From Paenibacillus mesophilus (GTDB lineage Bacteria; Bacillota; Bacilli; Paenibacillales; NBRC-103111): a DNA stretch of 64,000 nt. The notes beneath the pieces are model-generated. The model searched no databases, had not been told where the DNA came from, and saw only the letters and a program-made list of their open reading frames with translations. The stretch is from the NCBI RefSeq assembly GCF_005938385.1, contig NZ_VCRA01000004.1:374206-438205 (forward strand). The letters run 5' to 3'. Both the position numbers and the translations under genes were made by a program. Shown piece after piece: positions 8,721 through 18,085 of the stretch; the stretch's first letter is position 1, and each line of letters starts with the position of its first letter.

Positions 8721-9605
8721 ATGAAAGAACGAACCGATATGAACCGAAACGACGCGACCCGGAGAGTCTTCCTCAAGCAAATGGCAATTGCCGCTCTGGG
8801 ACTCGCCGCACTGCCTTCGGCCGGTTTCGCTTATGTGCGTTACGCGGAGCCCAGGTGGCTGGAGAAGAAAGAGGTTGCACTGAAGCTGGAGCGCCTGCCG
8901 AAAGAGATGAACGGCATGCGAGTCGTTCAATTCAGCGATGTGCATCTCGGCTTCCATTACTCATCCGAACATCTGTCCGGACTTGGTGCCGCCATTAACC
9001 GGCTGCAGCCGGACATGATCTGCTTCACGGGGGATCTGATCGACTACGCACTCCCCTCGGACAACGAGACCGCCGCGATCATCGAAGCCTTGGCTTCCAT
9101 GGAAGCCCCGCTTGGAAAATTCGCCGTCTTGGGCAATCACGACTATTACAAAAATTCGGCCGCCGTCGCCAAAATACTATCCGCCGGCGGCTTCACCGTC
9201 CTGGTCAACGCTGCGGCGCCCGTTAAACGGAACGGGAGCACCTTATGGGTCGCCGGGCTTGACGATCAGTGGAAGGGCAAGCCCGATATCGCAAAAGCGC
9301 TGAAACAAATGACCCCGGATGATTTCGTTCTGCTCTTGAGCCATTGCCCGGATATTGCCGATACGAGCGTCCGGCATGCGGTCGATTTGCAGCTTTCGGG
9401 ACATAGCCACGGCGGTCAAGTCCGCATCCCTTTCTATGAAAACAAGTTCGTGCCGAAATATGCGAAAAAGTACGTCATGGGGCTGTATACCCTCGGGGAC
9501 GGAAAGCTTCAATTGTATGTGAACCGGGGTATCGGCGTCTCCGAATACCCCGTTCGCTTCAGATGCCGTCCGGAGCTGACTGTATTCACTCTGCAGAATT
9601 CATAG
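8721..9605 (+). CDS. Tat-exported metallophosphoesterase, YkuE-like
   Basis: 294 residues. The N-terminus TRRVFLKQMAIAALGLAALP is a twin-arginine signal. Calcineurin-like phosphoesterase motifs appear in order: FSDVHLG (D-x-H), CFTGDLID (GD), GNHDYY (GNHD), LSHCPD and SGHSHGGQ (GHxH), giving a complete dinuclear metal site. B. subtilis YkuE has this architecture and is a Tat (TatAyCy) substrate located at the wall, so the product probably acts outside the membrane on a phosphoester, possibly a phospholipid or wall-related substrate. The ATG has GAGGAA upstream. It stands alone between the CAP remnant and the convergent glyQS terminator. Confidence 0.85.
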   Translation: MKERTDMNRNDATRRVFLKQMAIAALGLAALPSAGFAYVRYAEPRWLEKKEVALKLERLPKEMNGMRVVQFSDVHLGFHYSSEHLSGLGAAINRLQPDMICFTGDLIDYALPSDNETAAIIEALASMEAPLGKFAVLGNHDYYKNSAAVAKILSAGGFTVLVNAAAPVKRNGSTLWVAGLDDQWKGKPDIAKALKQMTPDDFVLLLSHCPDIADTSVRHAVDLQLSGHSHGGQVRIPFYENKFVPKYAKKYVMGLYTLGDGKLQLYVNRGIGVSEYPVRFRCRPELTVFTLQNS

Positions 9606-9692
9606 TCCGCATCTTCCATACGATAACCGCCCACATGCCTATTTTTCCCATACCGAAGTCACGTGTACGGTGAATATTTCATATTAATGCGA

Positions 9693-9731
9693 AAGGGCAC
9701 CGGGACTGCATTGTGCAATCCGGGTGCCCTT
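9693..9731 (-). terminator. Strong hairpin terminator 3' of glyQS
   Basis: AAGGGCACC-rich arms (9693-9711 and 9713-9731) form a long stem with few mismatches, just past the glyQS stop. On the minus strand it is followed by TTTCGC, so the U tract is short. It also separates the convergent phosphoesterase gene and may act in both directions. Confidence 0.65.
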
Positions 9732-9747
9732 ATCTATGGGTTCAAGC

Positions 9748-11130
9748 TCAGAATCCGATCCGCTCTTCCAAGAACGCCTTCAGGTCGGCGATCGGCATGC
9801 GCGTCTGCTCCATCGTATCGCGGTCGCGCACGGTCACTTGGCCGTCCTGCTCCGACTCGAAGTCGTACGTGATGCAGAACGGGGTGCCGATCTCGTCGTG
9901 ACGGCGATACCTTTTGCCGATCGAGCCTGCTTCGTCGTAATCGACCATGAAATGCTTCGCCAGATCGGCGAACACTTTGCCCGCGCCGTCCGACAGCTTC
10001 TTCGACAGCGGGAACACGGCCGCCTTGAACGGCGCCAGCGCCGGGTGCAGGTGCAGCACGGTACGGCTGTCGTCGCCCTCGAGCTTCTGCTCCTCGAACG
10101 CGTCGATCAGAAACGCCAGCGTCACCCGGTCCGCGCCGAGCGAAGGCTCGATGCAGTACGGAACGTACCGCTCGTTCGTCTCCTGGTCGATATAATGGAA
10201 ATCTTCGCCGGAATGCTCCATATGCTGCTTCAGGTCATAGTCGGTACGGTCCGCGATGCCCCACAGCTCGCCCCAGCCGAACGGGAACTTGAACTCGATG
10301 TCCGTCGTGGCGTTGCTGTAGTGGGACAGCTCGTCGTCCGAATGGTCGCGAAGACGGATGTTGTCTTCCTTCAAGCCGAGCGCCTTCAACCATTCGAAGC
10401 AGTAGGTGCGCCAATACTCGAACCATTTCAAATCCTCGCCCGGCTTGCAGAAAAATTCCAGCTCCATCTGCTCGAATTCCCGCGTCCGGAACGTGAAATT
10501 GCCCGGCGTAATTTCGTTGCGGAAGCTTTTGCCGATTTGGCCGATGCCGAACGGCATTTTTTTGCGCATCGTCCGCTGGACGTTTTTGAAATTGACGAAA
10601 ATGCCTTGAGCCGTCTCCGGACGCAAATAAATTTGGTTCGAGCTCGACTCGGTGACGCCCTGGAACGTCTTGAACATCAGGTTGAACTGGCGGATATCGG
10701 TAAATTCGCGGCTGCCGCAGTCGGGACAAGCGATGTGGTGCTCCTCAATCAAGGCGCGCATCTGGTCGAACGATAGTCCGTCGACGACCATCTCGATGTT
10801 CTTCTCGGACAAGGCGCCCTCGATCAGCTTATCGGCGCGATGGCGGGCTTTGCATTGCTTGCAGTCGATCATTGGGTCGTTGAAATTACCAACGTGGCCG
10901 GAAGCGACCCATGCTTGCGGGTTCATCAGAATAGCCGCGTCGAGACCGACGTTGTACGGCGATTCCTGAATAAACTTCCTCCACCACGCACGCTTGACGT
11001 TGTTCTTCAGCTCGACGCCGAGAGGACCGTAATCCCACGTGTTCGCCAAGCCGCCGTACACTTCCGAGCCCGGAAATACGAAGCCTCTGTGCTTGGCCAG
11101 CGCCACTACTTGTTCCATGTTCACACTCAT
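9748..11130 (-). CDS. glyQS: Glycyl-tRNA synthetase (dimeric type)
   Basis: 460 residues, normal for the single-chain alpha2 class II glycyl-tRNA synthetase of Firmicutes. It attaches glycine to tRNA-Gly in the cytosol. The N-terminus [20 protein letters not shown] and [19 protein letters not shown] are diagnostic. Motif 2 is [20 protein letters not shown] (GN-T-RTREF) and motif 3 is [12 protein letters not shown]. The [10 protein letters not shown] insert is a zinc-binding-like pair. A T-box leader and a sigma-A promoter precede it, so expression should rise when tRNA-Gly is uncharged. It is monocistronic, bounded by the hairpin at 9693-9731. Confidence 0.97.
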   Translation of the reverse strand: MSVNMEQVVALAKHRGFVFPGSEVYGGLANTWDYGPLGVELKNNVKRAWWRKFIQESPYNVGLDAAILMNPQAWVASGHVGNFNDPMIDCKQCKARHRADKLIEGALSEKNIEMVVDGLSFDQMRALIEEHHIACPDCGSREFTDIRQFNLMFKTFQGVTESSSNQIYLRPETAQGIFVNFKNVQRTMRKKMPFGIGQIGKSFRNEITPGNFTFRTREFEQMELEFFCKPGEDLKWFEYWRTYCFEWLKALGLKEDNIRLRDHSDDELSHYSNATTDIEFKFPFGWGELWGIADRTDYDLKQHMEHSGEDFHYIDQETNERYVPYCIEPSLGADRVTLAFLIDAFEEQKLEGDDSRTVLHLHPALAPFKAAVFPLSKKLSDGAGKVFADLAKHFMVDYDEAGSIGKRYRRHDEIGTPFCITYDFESEQDGQVTVRDRDTMEQTRMPIADLKAFLEERIGF

Positions 11131-11179
11131 TCTCGCTTCTCTCCTTAAGAATTGGATGGTTGCGCCATGAGCAGGTTAT

Positions 11180-11420
11180 AGGCCAAAACAAAAAGCCCTC
11201 TCCCATGGCATAAGGTAAGCTTATGCCTAGGGACGAGAGCTTCGATACGCACCCGCGGTTCCACCCTAGTTGACGCGCTGCGGAATTCCGCACCAGACGT
11301 CCACTTTGTTCGAATGCGGCTCCGGATCGCCTTTTCCCCGCTGCTTTCCCCCGGGCTCTCACCGTCCCCGGATCGCTTGTATGAAAGTGGCTGCAGGTAC
11401 TATTTATCCTTCACGGCCGC
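11180..11420 (-). promoter_or_regulatory. T-box riboswitch leader of glyQS
   Basis: On the minus strand the conserved T-box sequence AGGGTGGAACCGCG lies at 11267-11254. Upstream, GGTGAGAGCC within a distal Stem I-like pairing (GCGATCCGGG with GATCCGGAG) and a basal CCACTTT/AAAGTGG pairing fit Stem I of the glyQS T-box. The terminator hairpin (CTTATGCC arm 11220-11227 with GGCATAAG 11207-11214, extended on both sides) ends in a TTTTTGTTTT tract at 11194-11183. The exact specifier triplet was not resolved by eye. Confidence 0.9.
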
Positions 11421-11438
11421 GATTATGCTTTGCACATC

Positions 11439-11467
11439 ATTGTACCCAACTTTCCGATAAAAATCAA
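11439..11467 (-). promoter_or_regulatory. Sigma-A promoter of glyQS
   Basis: Minus strand TTGATT (11467-11462), a 17-nt spacer, then TACAAT (11444-11439). Transcription would start near 11432, just upstream of the T-box Stem I, and just after the end of the CAP/SLH gene. Confidence 0.7.
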
Positions 11468-11491
11468 TCGAGGAACGATGCGCAGGTCGCC

Positions 11492-12997
11492 CTATTTTCT
11501 GGGCGTGTAAAAATTTTGCGTGTAGTACACCCGCATCGAACCGCCGAAATAGACGCCTACACCGAGGCGGGTCGTTTCGCCGAGCAGGTTTTTCCTGTGA
11601 CCGGTGGTCGAATTCAGCCACCCGGAATGGGCGGAGATGGCGTTCGGCTGACCGGCCGCGATATTTTCCGCTCCCATCGAGTAGGAGATGCCGTCCGCTT
11701 TGAACCGGTCCTTCAGCTCCAGCCCGGCGGGACTCGTATGATCGAAATATCCGCTCTTCGCCATATCTTCGCTATGCTTGCGGGCCGTACCGGCCACCGT
11801 ATCGTCCCACTGGAACGGCTTCAGTCCGCGCTTCGCCCTTGCCGCATTGGCCAAGTCGAACACTTCCTTCTCGAACGCGACCCGCAGCTCGTCGCTTGCG
11901 GAGCCGTAATAGTCCTTCTTGGCTTCCTCCGCACTTTTGGCGATAATCTGGATTGCTTCCAGCGTATTGTTCACATGGGTATCGTAGTAAAACGTTACAT
12001 AACCGTCGTCGATTTCATATACTCCGTCTTCTTTGCCGGGACTATTGAGCATGTAACGAGTGGACCCTTTCTTGATCGAGTCCAGCGGCTTGCCCGCCGC
12101 CTTCACCACTTCGGCCGATGTCGCGCCGGCCCCAATTCCCGCCAATGCGGACGTCCAGTCCGCGGAATTCGTGTACAACCCGACCACCTTGCCGTCTTGA
12201 ATGCCGACCTGGGCGTAGTTGGAATAGTCCTGATTGTAAATGTGCCATACGAACCCGTATTCGCTCGGGTCTACACGGGCCGGAGCTCCGAGCTTCGACT
12301 GCACGGAGGCCGCCGAATCGCCGAGCGATACGCCGCGTACCGCGAATGTCCGTGCCGGGGCCGGAAGTCCCGTAACGTACTGAGCCTTTCCTTTCATATT
12401 GCGGACGAATTGCACCGCTTCCGCCCTTGTCAACGTTTCATCGGCACCGAAATCCGCAGTCGTCCCACCGGACGTCCGGCCTTGCGCCAGTCCGTTGTCC
12501 AGCAAGTAGCGGACCGAAGCGTCCACGTCCAGCCCCTGTCCCTGAGAGGCGGCCAGCAGTCTGGCTACCTGCCCCCGTTTATAAGGAGCGTCGGCCCGGC
12601 TTGGATCGACCGGCCAGCGCATTTCCGCGGCGAACGCGTAATATTTGGCATACCATAGAGCATTCGGCCCTTGCTCGGCGATCGTATTCCCGACATATGC
12701 CCTCAGCAGCATCGTCAAATATTCGGCTTCGCTGACCGTTTTGTCCGGCTTGAACGTACCGTCCGCGAAGCCGTCTACGATGCGCTGCGAGACGGCCCAC
12801 TCGATCGTGTCCCGCCCCCAGTGGCCTCTAATGTCCGAAAGTGCCGCCGTCGGCGCAGGCTCGGCGGCGTACGCGGCCGATGACCCGCTTATCGGGAACG
12901 ATGCGTTTCCGTATGAGGCAACGGCGGGCAGTGCAAGCGCCAGCAGCGCCGTTATGCTCCATTTGCCGATCGCTTTCCATCTCATTCCGTACTTCAC
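11492..12997 (-). CDS. SLH and CAP domain surface protein
   Basis: About 501 residues from GTG 12997 (GGGGGAAGAGTC upstream); ATG 13012 or 12985 are alternatives. A signal peptide (ITALLALALPAVASYG) is followed by S-layer homology units (ALSDIRGHWGRDTIEWAV, DGFADGTFKPDKTVSEAE; a second, more divergent unit follows). A CAP-associated N-domain comes next (VRGVSLGDSAASVQSKLG, VGIQDGKVVGLYTNS). The C-terminal CAP domain spans ~375-500: VFDLANAARAKRGLKPFQWD, HSEDMAKSGYFDHTSP, GAENIAAG, GHRKNLLG. SLH repeats bind pyruvylated secondary wall polymer, so it should sit on the cell surface. Bacterial CAP (SCP/PR-1-like) domains have no settled reaction. It is monocistronic. Confidence 0.88.
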   Translation of the reverse strand: MKYGMRWKAIGKWSITALLALALPAVASYGNASFPISGSSAAYAAEPAPTAALSDIRGHWGRDTIEWAVSQRIVDGFADGTFKPDKTVSEAEYLTMLLRAYVGNTIAEQGPNALWYAKYYAFAAEMRWPVDPSRADAPYKRGQVARLLAASQGQGLDVDASVRYLLDNGLAQGRTSGGTTADFGADETLTRAEAVQFVRNMKGKAQYVTGLPAPARTFAVRGVSLGDSAASVQSKLGAPARVDPSEYGFVWHIYNQDYSNYAQVGIQDGKVVGLYTNSADWTSALAGIGAGATSAEVVKAAGKPLDSIKKGSTRYMLNSPGKEDGVYEIDDGYVTFYYDTHVNNTLEAIQIIAKSAEEAKKDYYGSASDELRVAFEKEVFDLANAARAKRGLKPFQWDDTVAGTARKHSEDMAKSGYFDHTSPAGLELKDRFKADGISYSMGAENIAAGQPNAISAHSGWLNSTTGHRKNLLGETTRLGVGVYFGGSMRVYYTQNFYTPRK

Positions 12998-13127
12998 GAC
13001 TCTTCCCCCCATTGAAGGTTACTCTAGCTTTATTCGACAACGGGAGGGTAATTCCTGTATCAGGAACAAATTGGTAAAAACGACCTAATAAACACCTTTC
13101 ACCACGAAGAACTTCATAGCCTTTTAA

Positions 13128-15488
13128 TTAGTTGGATACAGCCTCCCAAAGCATCGCCGGTCCTGTAATACCGCCTGTCCCCAGTTCATCCAATATCATA
13201 TTGCCTACATCGACAACTATTAAATTGGACTCTCCGAATTGGATTGCGTTAGTTGCGTCGAACTCCCACGGCGACGTTAACCCGCTGCCCTTTTTCACTA
13301 AAGGCAGTTCTTGCCCGTTCATCCAAACCCTGGCCGACTCATCGATACTGCTGAACCAAAGTCGAATCGGATTGCCGTTGTCGAACTTCTTGTCTACCTT
13401 TACTTCTGTCCGATACCATGCGTGGCCTTTGTAATAGCGAAGTCCTTGGCTGGACCATGTCTCGGAATACGTCTTCAGCTTCATCCACGACTTCGTTCCC
13501 AAGCCGGGTTTCCACAAGCCTAACAGATCTCCGTTCTCGTGCGGGAACAGCATGACATTCCATTCGTCGGGCAGTTGGGCAACAATCCGGTTTCCTCCGG
13601 TAACGCGCTGCTCGCCTTCCGTCACCATCTTCTTCCAAAAGATGTCGGTGTACAGAAACGATGCCCACGGATTTAATATGACAGGAGAATGGAGTACGGC
13701 TTCATTCCGGAGCGCATAGATCCGATCAAACTGCTCTTTGGCCTTGACAAAATCCAGGCGATTCATGGAATCCATCATACCGAGAAAATTGTCGCCGAAG
13801 CTATAAGCAAGCCGCACCATCGCAACGCGTTTGCCGTAAACCGGGTCGTTCGATTTATTTGCTTCCTTCTCGGCTTTGCCGAGCGTTTTCTCCAATTCTT
13901 GTCGAACCTTGTCCGTCAAAATGTGAGGGAAATCATAGATGTTTCCGACAAAGTAATCGGCATTTGCAAAAGCATGTTCTAACGTTTCAAAATGCTCCCG
14001 CATAGACTCGGCCGCGGGACCGTAAAACTTCCTATAGTAATCGTCCAGCAAAGCCTCCACATCCAGATCCGGATTCCACATCATCTTGGCCGCCAGATAA
14101 AGTCCCGGTCCATGATAGGCCCAAGCCGGCAAGTTTTCGGCACGAATGCCGGTAATCCCGTTCTGCTTGTAATACTTAAACTCGCTGTATACCTGATCGA
14201 CCACTGAAAACGGAAGACCCGGATCGGCAAGGTTGTAAAGATACTGGTAAATCTGAGGTTGAACCCCAAGATTCCGCCAGCCGTCGATCATATCTTTCAG
14301 GTGACCGCGCTCCCAGGAAAGAGGATTGTCAATGGCGTGGTAACGGTCTACCGTAATCGAAGCGATTATAGGAATGAGTCGGGAATGCGGTGTCCAGCGT
14401 ACCGGCGGTTGGTAGTAAGTGTCATAAGCGTAGAAGGCGATGCTGACATCCGGATATCCGGCCTGCTCAAGCTGTTCCAATACAAGATTGATAAATTTCA
14501 CGTAACGATCCGTTAACGACAAGGTGTCGTGCGTGGCATCCAAGTCATTCCCATCCCAGTCAGGGTTAGGCTGAAGCACCTTTACAAGACCGTCGTTCGG
14601 CCCCATACTCAGTACTTTCAGGTTGGGATCTTTCTGCAATTTCTGTATCGAGCTCTGTACGACACAGGCCAAAACGTCAGGCTTCGTGACGTCAAATTGA
14701 TTCGTGGGCGTTCCGTTCTCGTTCGGCAGAAACAGATCGGGCCGAGCCTTTGAGGTGATGGTGCACGGAATGCCATGCGTTCCGTAAAACTTTTGATTCA
14801 GCCTCATATGTTCAACCCAAGGCTTGCCTTCATTCAAATTGACGCCGTTAGGAAGTCCGGGAGGTTTTTGATAGGCTTCGGTTGCTTGCATCGCCCTGGC
14901 CGAAAAGCCGGGGTGCTGAATCGTATCTTGCATTGAAAGCGCTATCGTATTCTTCGATGGGATTACAGTGCCAATGTCGCCGGGCATGAACCAACGTACC
15001 CCAATTTGCTCAAGAAGCTCGAAAGCCGCGAATAACGTGCCTTGATCCGAGAGCCCATACAACCGGATTGAATCCGCCGCCGCTATTAGACGGAAAGATG
15101 CGGGGTCTTCTCCTCCTTGACGGATGGCGTTCAAGTCGATATTGGGGGCTGCCCCTCCGATATAGATTTTCGTTCCGGTTGCTTCTCCCACGTTCGTTAC
15201 AATGGGGAGTTCTGCTCCGGATATGCTTTTTATGTAATTCACCACCTCAGTTGCCGCCTTCTTCTCCAATGCCGAAGCATATACCGTCGTCACAACGGTT
15301 GCCGAAGGGTTGCCTTCGCTCACAAGCACAACGCCTTGTTCTACGCCGTCTTGCCCACGCTTGGATGTTATCTCGTCCGCCAAGCTCTGATTATTGGCGT
15401 TCGCCTGCCCAGCGGCCATAAGCAGTGGAGTTACGGCCAAAACAAAAATCAACAGCAAAACGAGCCTTTTTCCTTTCATCATGCTCAA
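13128..15488 (-). CDS. Secreted DUF4838 protein, putative polysaccharide-degrading enzyme
   Basis: 786 residues from TTG 15488 (AGGAGG 7 nt upstream; ATG 15482 is in frame). A signal peptide (KGKRLVLLLIFVLAVTPLLM...GQANA) is followed by a GH67/GH20-like N-domain (AATEVVNYIKSISGAELPIV, TKIYIGGAAPN, IRLYGLSDQGTLFAAFELLE, GVRWFMPGDIGTVIP), then the DUF4838 TIM-barrel-like region (SIAFYAYDTYYQPPVRW, GIRAENLPAWAYHGPGLYLA). The C-terminal ~130 residues look like a beta-sandwich (RLWFSSIDESARVWMNGQEL). DUF4838 proteins are found with sugar ABC systems in Paenibacillus and Bacteroides and are presumed glycosidases, with substrate unknown. Last gene of the minus-strand operon starting at 20854; an intercistronic hairpin precedes it. 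Confidence 0.82.
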   Translation of the reverse strand: MSMMKGKRLVLLLIFVLAVTPLLMAAGQANANNQSLADEITSKRGQDGVEQGVVLVSEGNPSATVVTTVYASALEKKAATEVVNYIKSISGAELPIVTNVGEATGTKIYIGGAAPNIDLNAIRQGGEDPASFRLIAAADSIRLYGLSDQGTLFAAFELLEQIGVRWFMPGDIGTVIPSKNTIALSMQDTIQHPGFSARAMQATEAYQKPPGLPNGVNLNEGKPWVEHMRLNQKFYGTHGIPCTITSKARPDLFLPNENGTPTNQFDVTKPDVLACVVQSSIQKLQKDPNLKVLSMGPNDGLVKVLQPNPDWDGNDLDATHDTLSLTDRYVKFINLVLEQLEQAGYPDVSIAFYAYDTYYQPPVRWTPHSRLIPIIASITVDRYHAIDNPLSWERGHLKDMIDGWRNLGVQPQIYQYLYNLADPGLPFSVVDQVYSEFKYYKQNGITGIRAENLPAWAYHGPGLYLAAKMMWNPDLDVEALLDDYYRKFYGPAAESMREHFETLEHAFANADYFVGNIYDFPHILTDKVRQELEKTLGKAEKEANKSNDPVYGKRVAMVRLAYSFGDNFLGMMDSMNRLDFVKAKEQFDRIYALRNEAVLHSPVILNPWASFLYTDIFWKKMVTEGEQRVTGGNRIVAQLPDEWNVMLFPHENGDLLGLWKPGLGTKSWMKLKTYSETWSSQGLRYYKGHAWYRTEVKVDKKFDNGNPIRLWFSSIDESARVWMNGQELPLVKKGSGLTSPWEFDATNAIQFGESNLIVVDVGNMILDELGTGGITGPAMLWEAVSN

Positions 15489-15507
15489 ATTAGATCCTCC
15501 TTTTTTT

Positions 15508-15540
15508 GAGCCTCCCGAAACTACTCATTCCGAGAGGCTC
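15508..15540 (-). other. Intercistronic hairpin between binding-protein and DUF4838 genes
   Basis: Arms GAGCCTCCCGAAA (15508-15520) and TTCCGAGAGGCTC (15528-15540) pair. On the minus strand the hairpin is followed directly by A7 and the AGGAGG of DUF4838, not by a U tract, so it is not a classical terminator. It could be an mRNA-stabilising or partial-attenuation element giving more binding protein than DUF4838. Confidence 0.55.
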
Positions 15541-15604
15541 CGGCCGGATGGCCAGGATTTTATTGTTTCACCCCTGGAACGGGAGTGTGAACAATCTTTC
15601 CGCA

Positions 15605-17146
15605 TTACTTCTTGGTTTCTACTTGACCGATATAATCGTTCATTTCCTTCAGATACGTTTTGCCGAATTTCGTATGCCACTCCTGCAGCACTTTCTTGTA
15701 CTCGGATGGATCCGCATCGCCGATAATGATTTTCGTCGTAACCTCGCTGAACTTTTTGTTGAAATCCAGGTATGGCGGCGTTTTCGCAATCGCCGGCGTG
15801 AAATCGCGATCCTTGGACAGCACGATTCGTTTCACCGCTTTTTCGATGTTCGGCACGAGCTTCTGCTTCAGCTCCTCCGGCATAGACGGGTTAATGAAGA
15901 ACATGTAGTCGTTGGCGCGGCGAACCATATTTTTGCGGACGAATGTTTCAAGCGGCGGGTCCACATAGGTGCGCTTGTTGTTATCCACCTTGAAATCATG
16001 CCCTTCCATACCGGTATAGATGGAATCCCAGCCTTTATCCGAAAGCATGTAATTGAATACATCGACAACTCTTTGCGGATCCTTCGCATTGCGCGTTACC
16101 GCCCAGAAGCCCCACATGCCCGTTCCAAGCCCGAGCCCTTTCATCTGGCCTTGTTGATTTTTAACGAATACATAGGCAAGTTCGAAATTCGGATTGATCT
16201 TTTTGCCGGCATTGAGGAACGTTTCGTAATGGCCTGCGAAGCCCTCCAATATGCCCGTTTTACCGCTTTGAAACCGCTCGAGCGCCTTAGTGGCGTCGAT
16301 CGAAGGCGAATCCGGATCGATCAGCCCTTCTTTAAACAGCTTGGCCGATAACTCCAAAGCCTTCGTATAGGAATCGGAGTTCAAATCATATTGGGGATTC
16401 ATGTATTTGTATTCGCCCCCGCCCGACTCCTGCCAGCCATATAGACCGAGCTCGTTAGGGAAAATCGGCTTCAGCGATTTATCGCCGGATGCGGCCGTTC
16501 CGTACCCGTACGTATCGTACCTTCCGTTGCCGTCCGGATCTTCCTTCGAAAATTTGCGCATGATATCGATCATTTGATCCAACGTAATTTCGTTATTGTC
16601 CGGGATTTTGATATTCAATTTATCGAGCCAGTCTTTTCGGAGCCAGAACCCGTCGGAACGGATAACCGTCGTCCGCGGAATGCCGTAAATGTTACCGTTG
16701 TTGTTTACCCGCAAGGCGTCCCACGATACGTCGTACGTATATTTTTTAATATTCTCGGCGTTCTTCAGGTAGCTATCGATCGGGATGATAACGCCGTCCT
16801 TAACCGCTTTCAAGAAAGCGGCATCATTTGTACTCGGAAAATAGACGACGTCGGGAAAATCGCCGGTCGTCAGCGATAGTTGAAGCCGTTCATTGTAGCC
16901 GGTCGATGGCGGAATGTCGAATTTGATCTCCGTATTCGTTGCCTTCTCGATCGATTGAACAAGCAGCTTGTCCGTTTCCGATAAGTTGGATGATGCAAAT
17001 TGACCCATGATCTTAATGCTCGCTTTGGCGGATTCCGCAGCCGGCTTCTGTTCGCCGGTTTCGGCCTGTTTGTCTTTGGTTCCGCATGCGGTAGCTCCGG
17101 CGAGCAGCACCGCAGCTCCCACCCCGGCCAATACTTTTTTAAGCAT
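15605..17146 (-). CDS. Sugar ABC transporter lipoprotein substrate-binding protein (family 1)
   Basis: 513 residues. The lipoprotein signal KKVLAGVGAAVLLAGATAC ends at lipobox Cys (AGATAC). Family 1 binding-protein features follow: IKIMGQFASSNLSETDKLLV, GDFPDVVYFPSTND, DGNGRYDTYGYGTA, GKTGILEGFAG, FNYMLSDKGWDS. The size (~500) matches LipO/YtcQ-type proteins for oligosaccharides, larger than mono/disaccharide binders. It would capture sugar outside the membrane for the two permeases upstream. The shared MsmX-type ATPase is not in this window, as is usual for these systems. GGGAGG lies before ATG 17146. Confidence 0.9.
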   Translation of the reverse strand: MLKKVLAGVGAAVLLAGATACGTKDKQAETGEQKPAAESAKASIKIMGQFASSNLSETDKLLVQSIEKATNTEIKFDIPPSTGYNERLQLSLTTGDFPDVVYFPSTNDAAFLKAVKDGVIIPIDSYLKNAENIKKYTYDVSWDALRVNNNGNIYGIPRTTVIRSDGFWLRKDWLDKLNIKIPDNNEITLDQMIDIMRKFSKEDPDGNGRYDTYGYGTAASGDKSLKPIFPNELGLYGWQESGGGEYKYMNPQYDLNSDSYTKALELSAKLFKEGLIDPDSPSIDATKALERFQSGKTGILEGFAGHYETFLNAGKKINPNFELAYVFVKNQQGQMKGLGLGTGMWGFWAVTRNAKDPQRVVDVFNYMLSDKGWDSIYTGMEGHDFKVDNNKRTYVDPPLETFVRKNMVRRANDYMFFINPSMPEELKQKLVPNIEKAVKRIVLSKDRDFTPAIAKTPPYLDFNKKFSEVTTKIIIGDADPSEYKKVLQEWHTKFGKTYLKEMNDYIGQVETKK

Positions 17147-17194
17147 AGATTCAGCCTCCCTTTAATTGTTTATCTATGACAAGAGCCCTTTGGA

Positions 17195-18070
17195 TCAACC
17201 TTTTACGGACCCCAGCATAATTCCTTTGACGAAAAACCGTTGCAGAAACGGGTATACCGACAAAATCGGAAGCATGACGATCATGATCGTCGCGTATTTC
17301 AACGTTTCCGGCATGACGTTCATATTGCCGATCTCGGCGCTGTTGCCTCCCGCAGAAATTTGCATCATTTGGGCGCCTACTATGACCTCCCGCAAAAACA
17401 GCATCAACGGCCAGTTTTCCACGCTTCGGATGTAGATGATCGCCGAGAAAAAGCTGTTCCAATAGCCTACCGCCGCGAACAGCGTCAATGTGGCGATAAT
17501 CGGCATGGAGAGCGGAACGACGATTTTGAACAAAATGTAGGGCTCGGAGGCTCCGTCCATTTTGGCCGCTTCCTCCAGCTCCTCCGGAATGTTCTGCATG
17601 AAATTGACCATCAGGATTAAGCTGAACGCGGAGAACAACCCGGGAAACACGAGAGCGGCCAGCGTGTCCAGCATGCCGAGCGAACGAATCAAATAAAAGT
17701 TCGGAATGAGTCCGCCGTTGAACAGCATCGTGAAGATGACCAAATGGATCAGGATCGCTCTGCCTTTCAAATGCGTTTTGGAGAGCGGATACCCCGTAAT
17801 GATGTACAGGAAGATGCCCAGTGCTACGCCGCTGACGGTAACGATCAGCGTATTAAGGTAGCTTCTCGCAAGCACCGGATGCGAAAGAATTTCCTTATAG
17901 GCGTCGAACGATATTTCGCTCGGCCATATGCGCATCGGGTTTTGTATATACGCGCTGTGCGAGCTGATCGAAACCGCGGCGACGTTCAGCAGGGGGTACA
18001 GCATGACCGCGCAAATCAAAAACACGATTAGATAGACGGCGATGTCAAAAAGCTCGATTTTCTTATGCAT
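17195..18070 (-). CDS. Carbohydrate ABC transporter permease, YtcP/LplC type
   Basis: About 291 residues, ATG 18070 preceded by AGGAGG (GTG 18082 also in frame but inside the ribosome site). MalG-type inner-membrane permease: six predicted membrane segments, N-terminal AVYLIVFLICAVMLYPLLNV, and the EAA coupling loop EELEEAAKMDGASEPYILFK. The C-terminus FFVKGIMLGSVKG is diagnostic of the LplC/YtcP clade. It forms a heterodimer with the product of the 15-nt-upstream permease gene and hands sugar from the lipoprotein encoded downstream. Confidence 0.93.
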   Translation of the reverse strand: MHKKIELFDIAVYLIVFLICAVMLYPLLNVAAVSISSHSAYIQNPMRIWPSEISFDAYKEILSHPVLARSYLNTLIVTVSGVALGIFLYIITGYPLSKTHLKGRAILIHLVIFTMLFNGGLIPNFYLIRSLGMLDTLAALVFPGLFSAFSLILMVNFMQNIPEELEEAAKMDGASEPYILFKIVVPLSMPIIATLTLFAAVGYWNSFFSAIIYIRSVENWPLMLFLREVIVGAQMMQISAGGNSAEIGNMNVMPETLKYATIMIVMLPILSVYPFLQRFFVKGIMLGSVKG

Positions 18071-18085
18071 ATTCCTCTTCACCTC

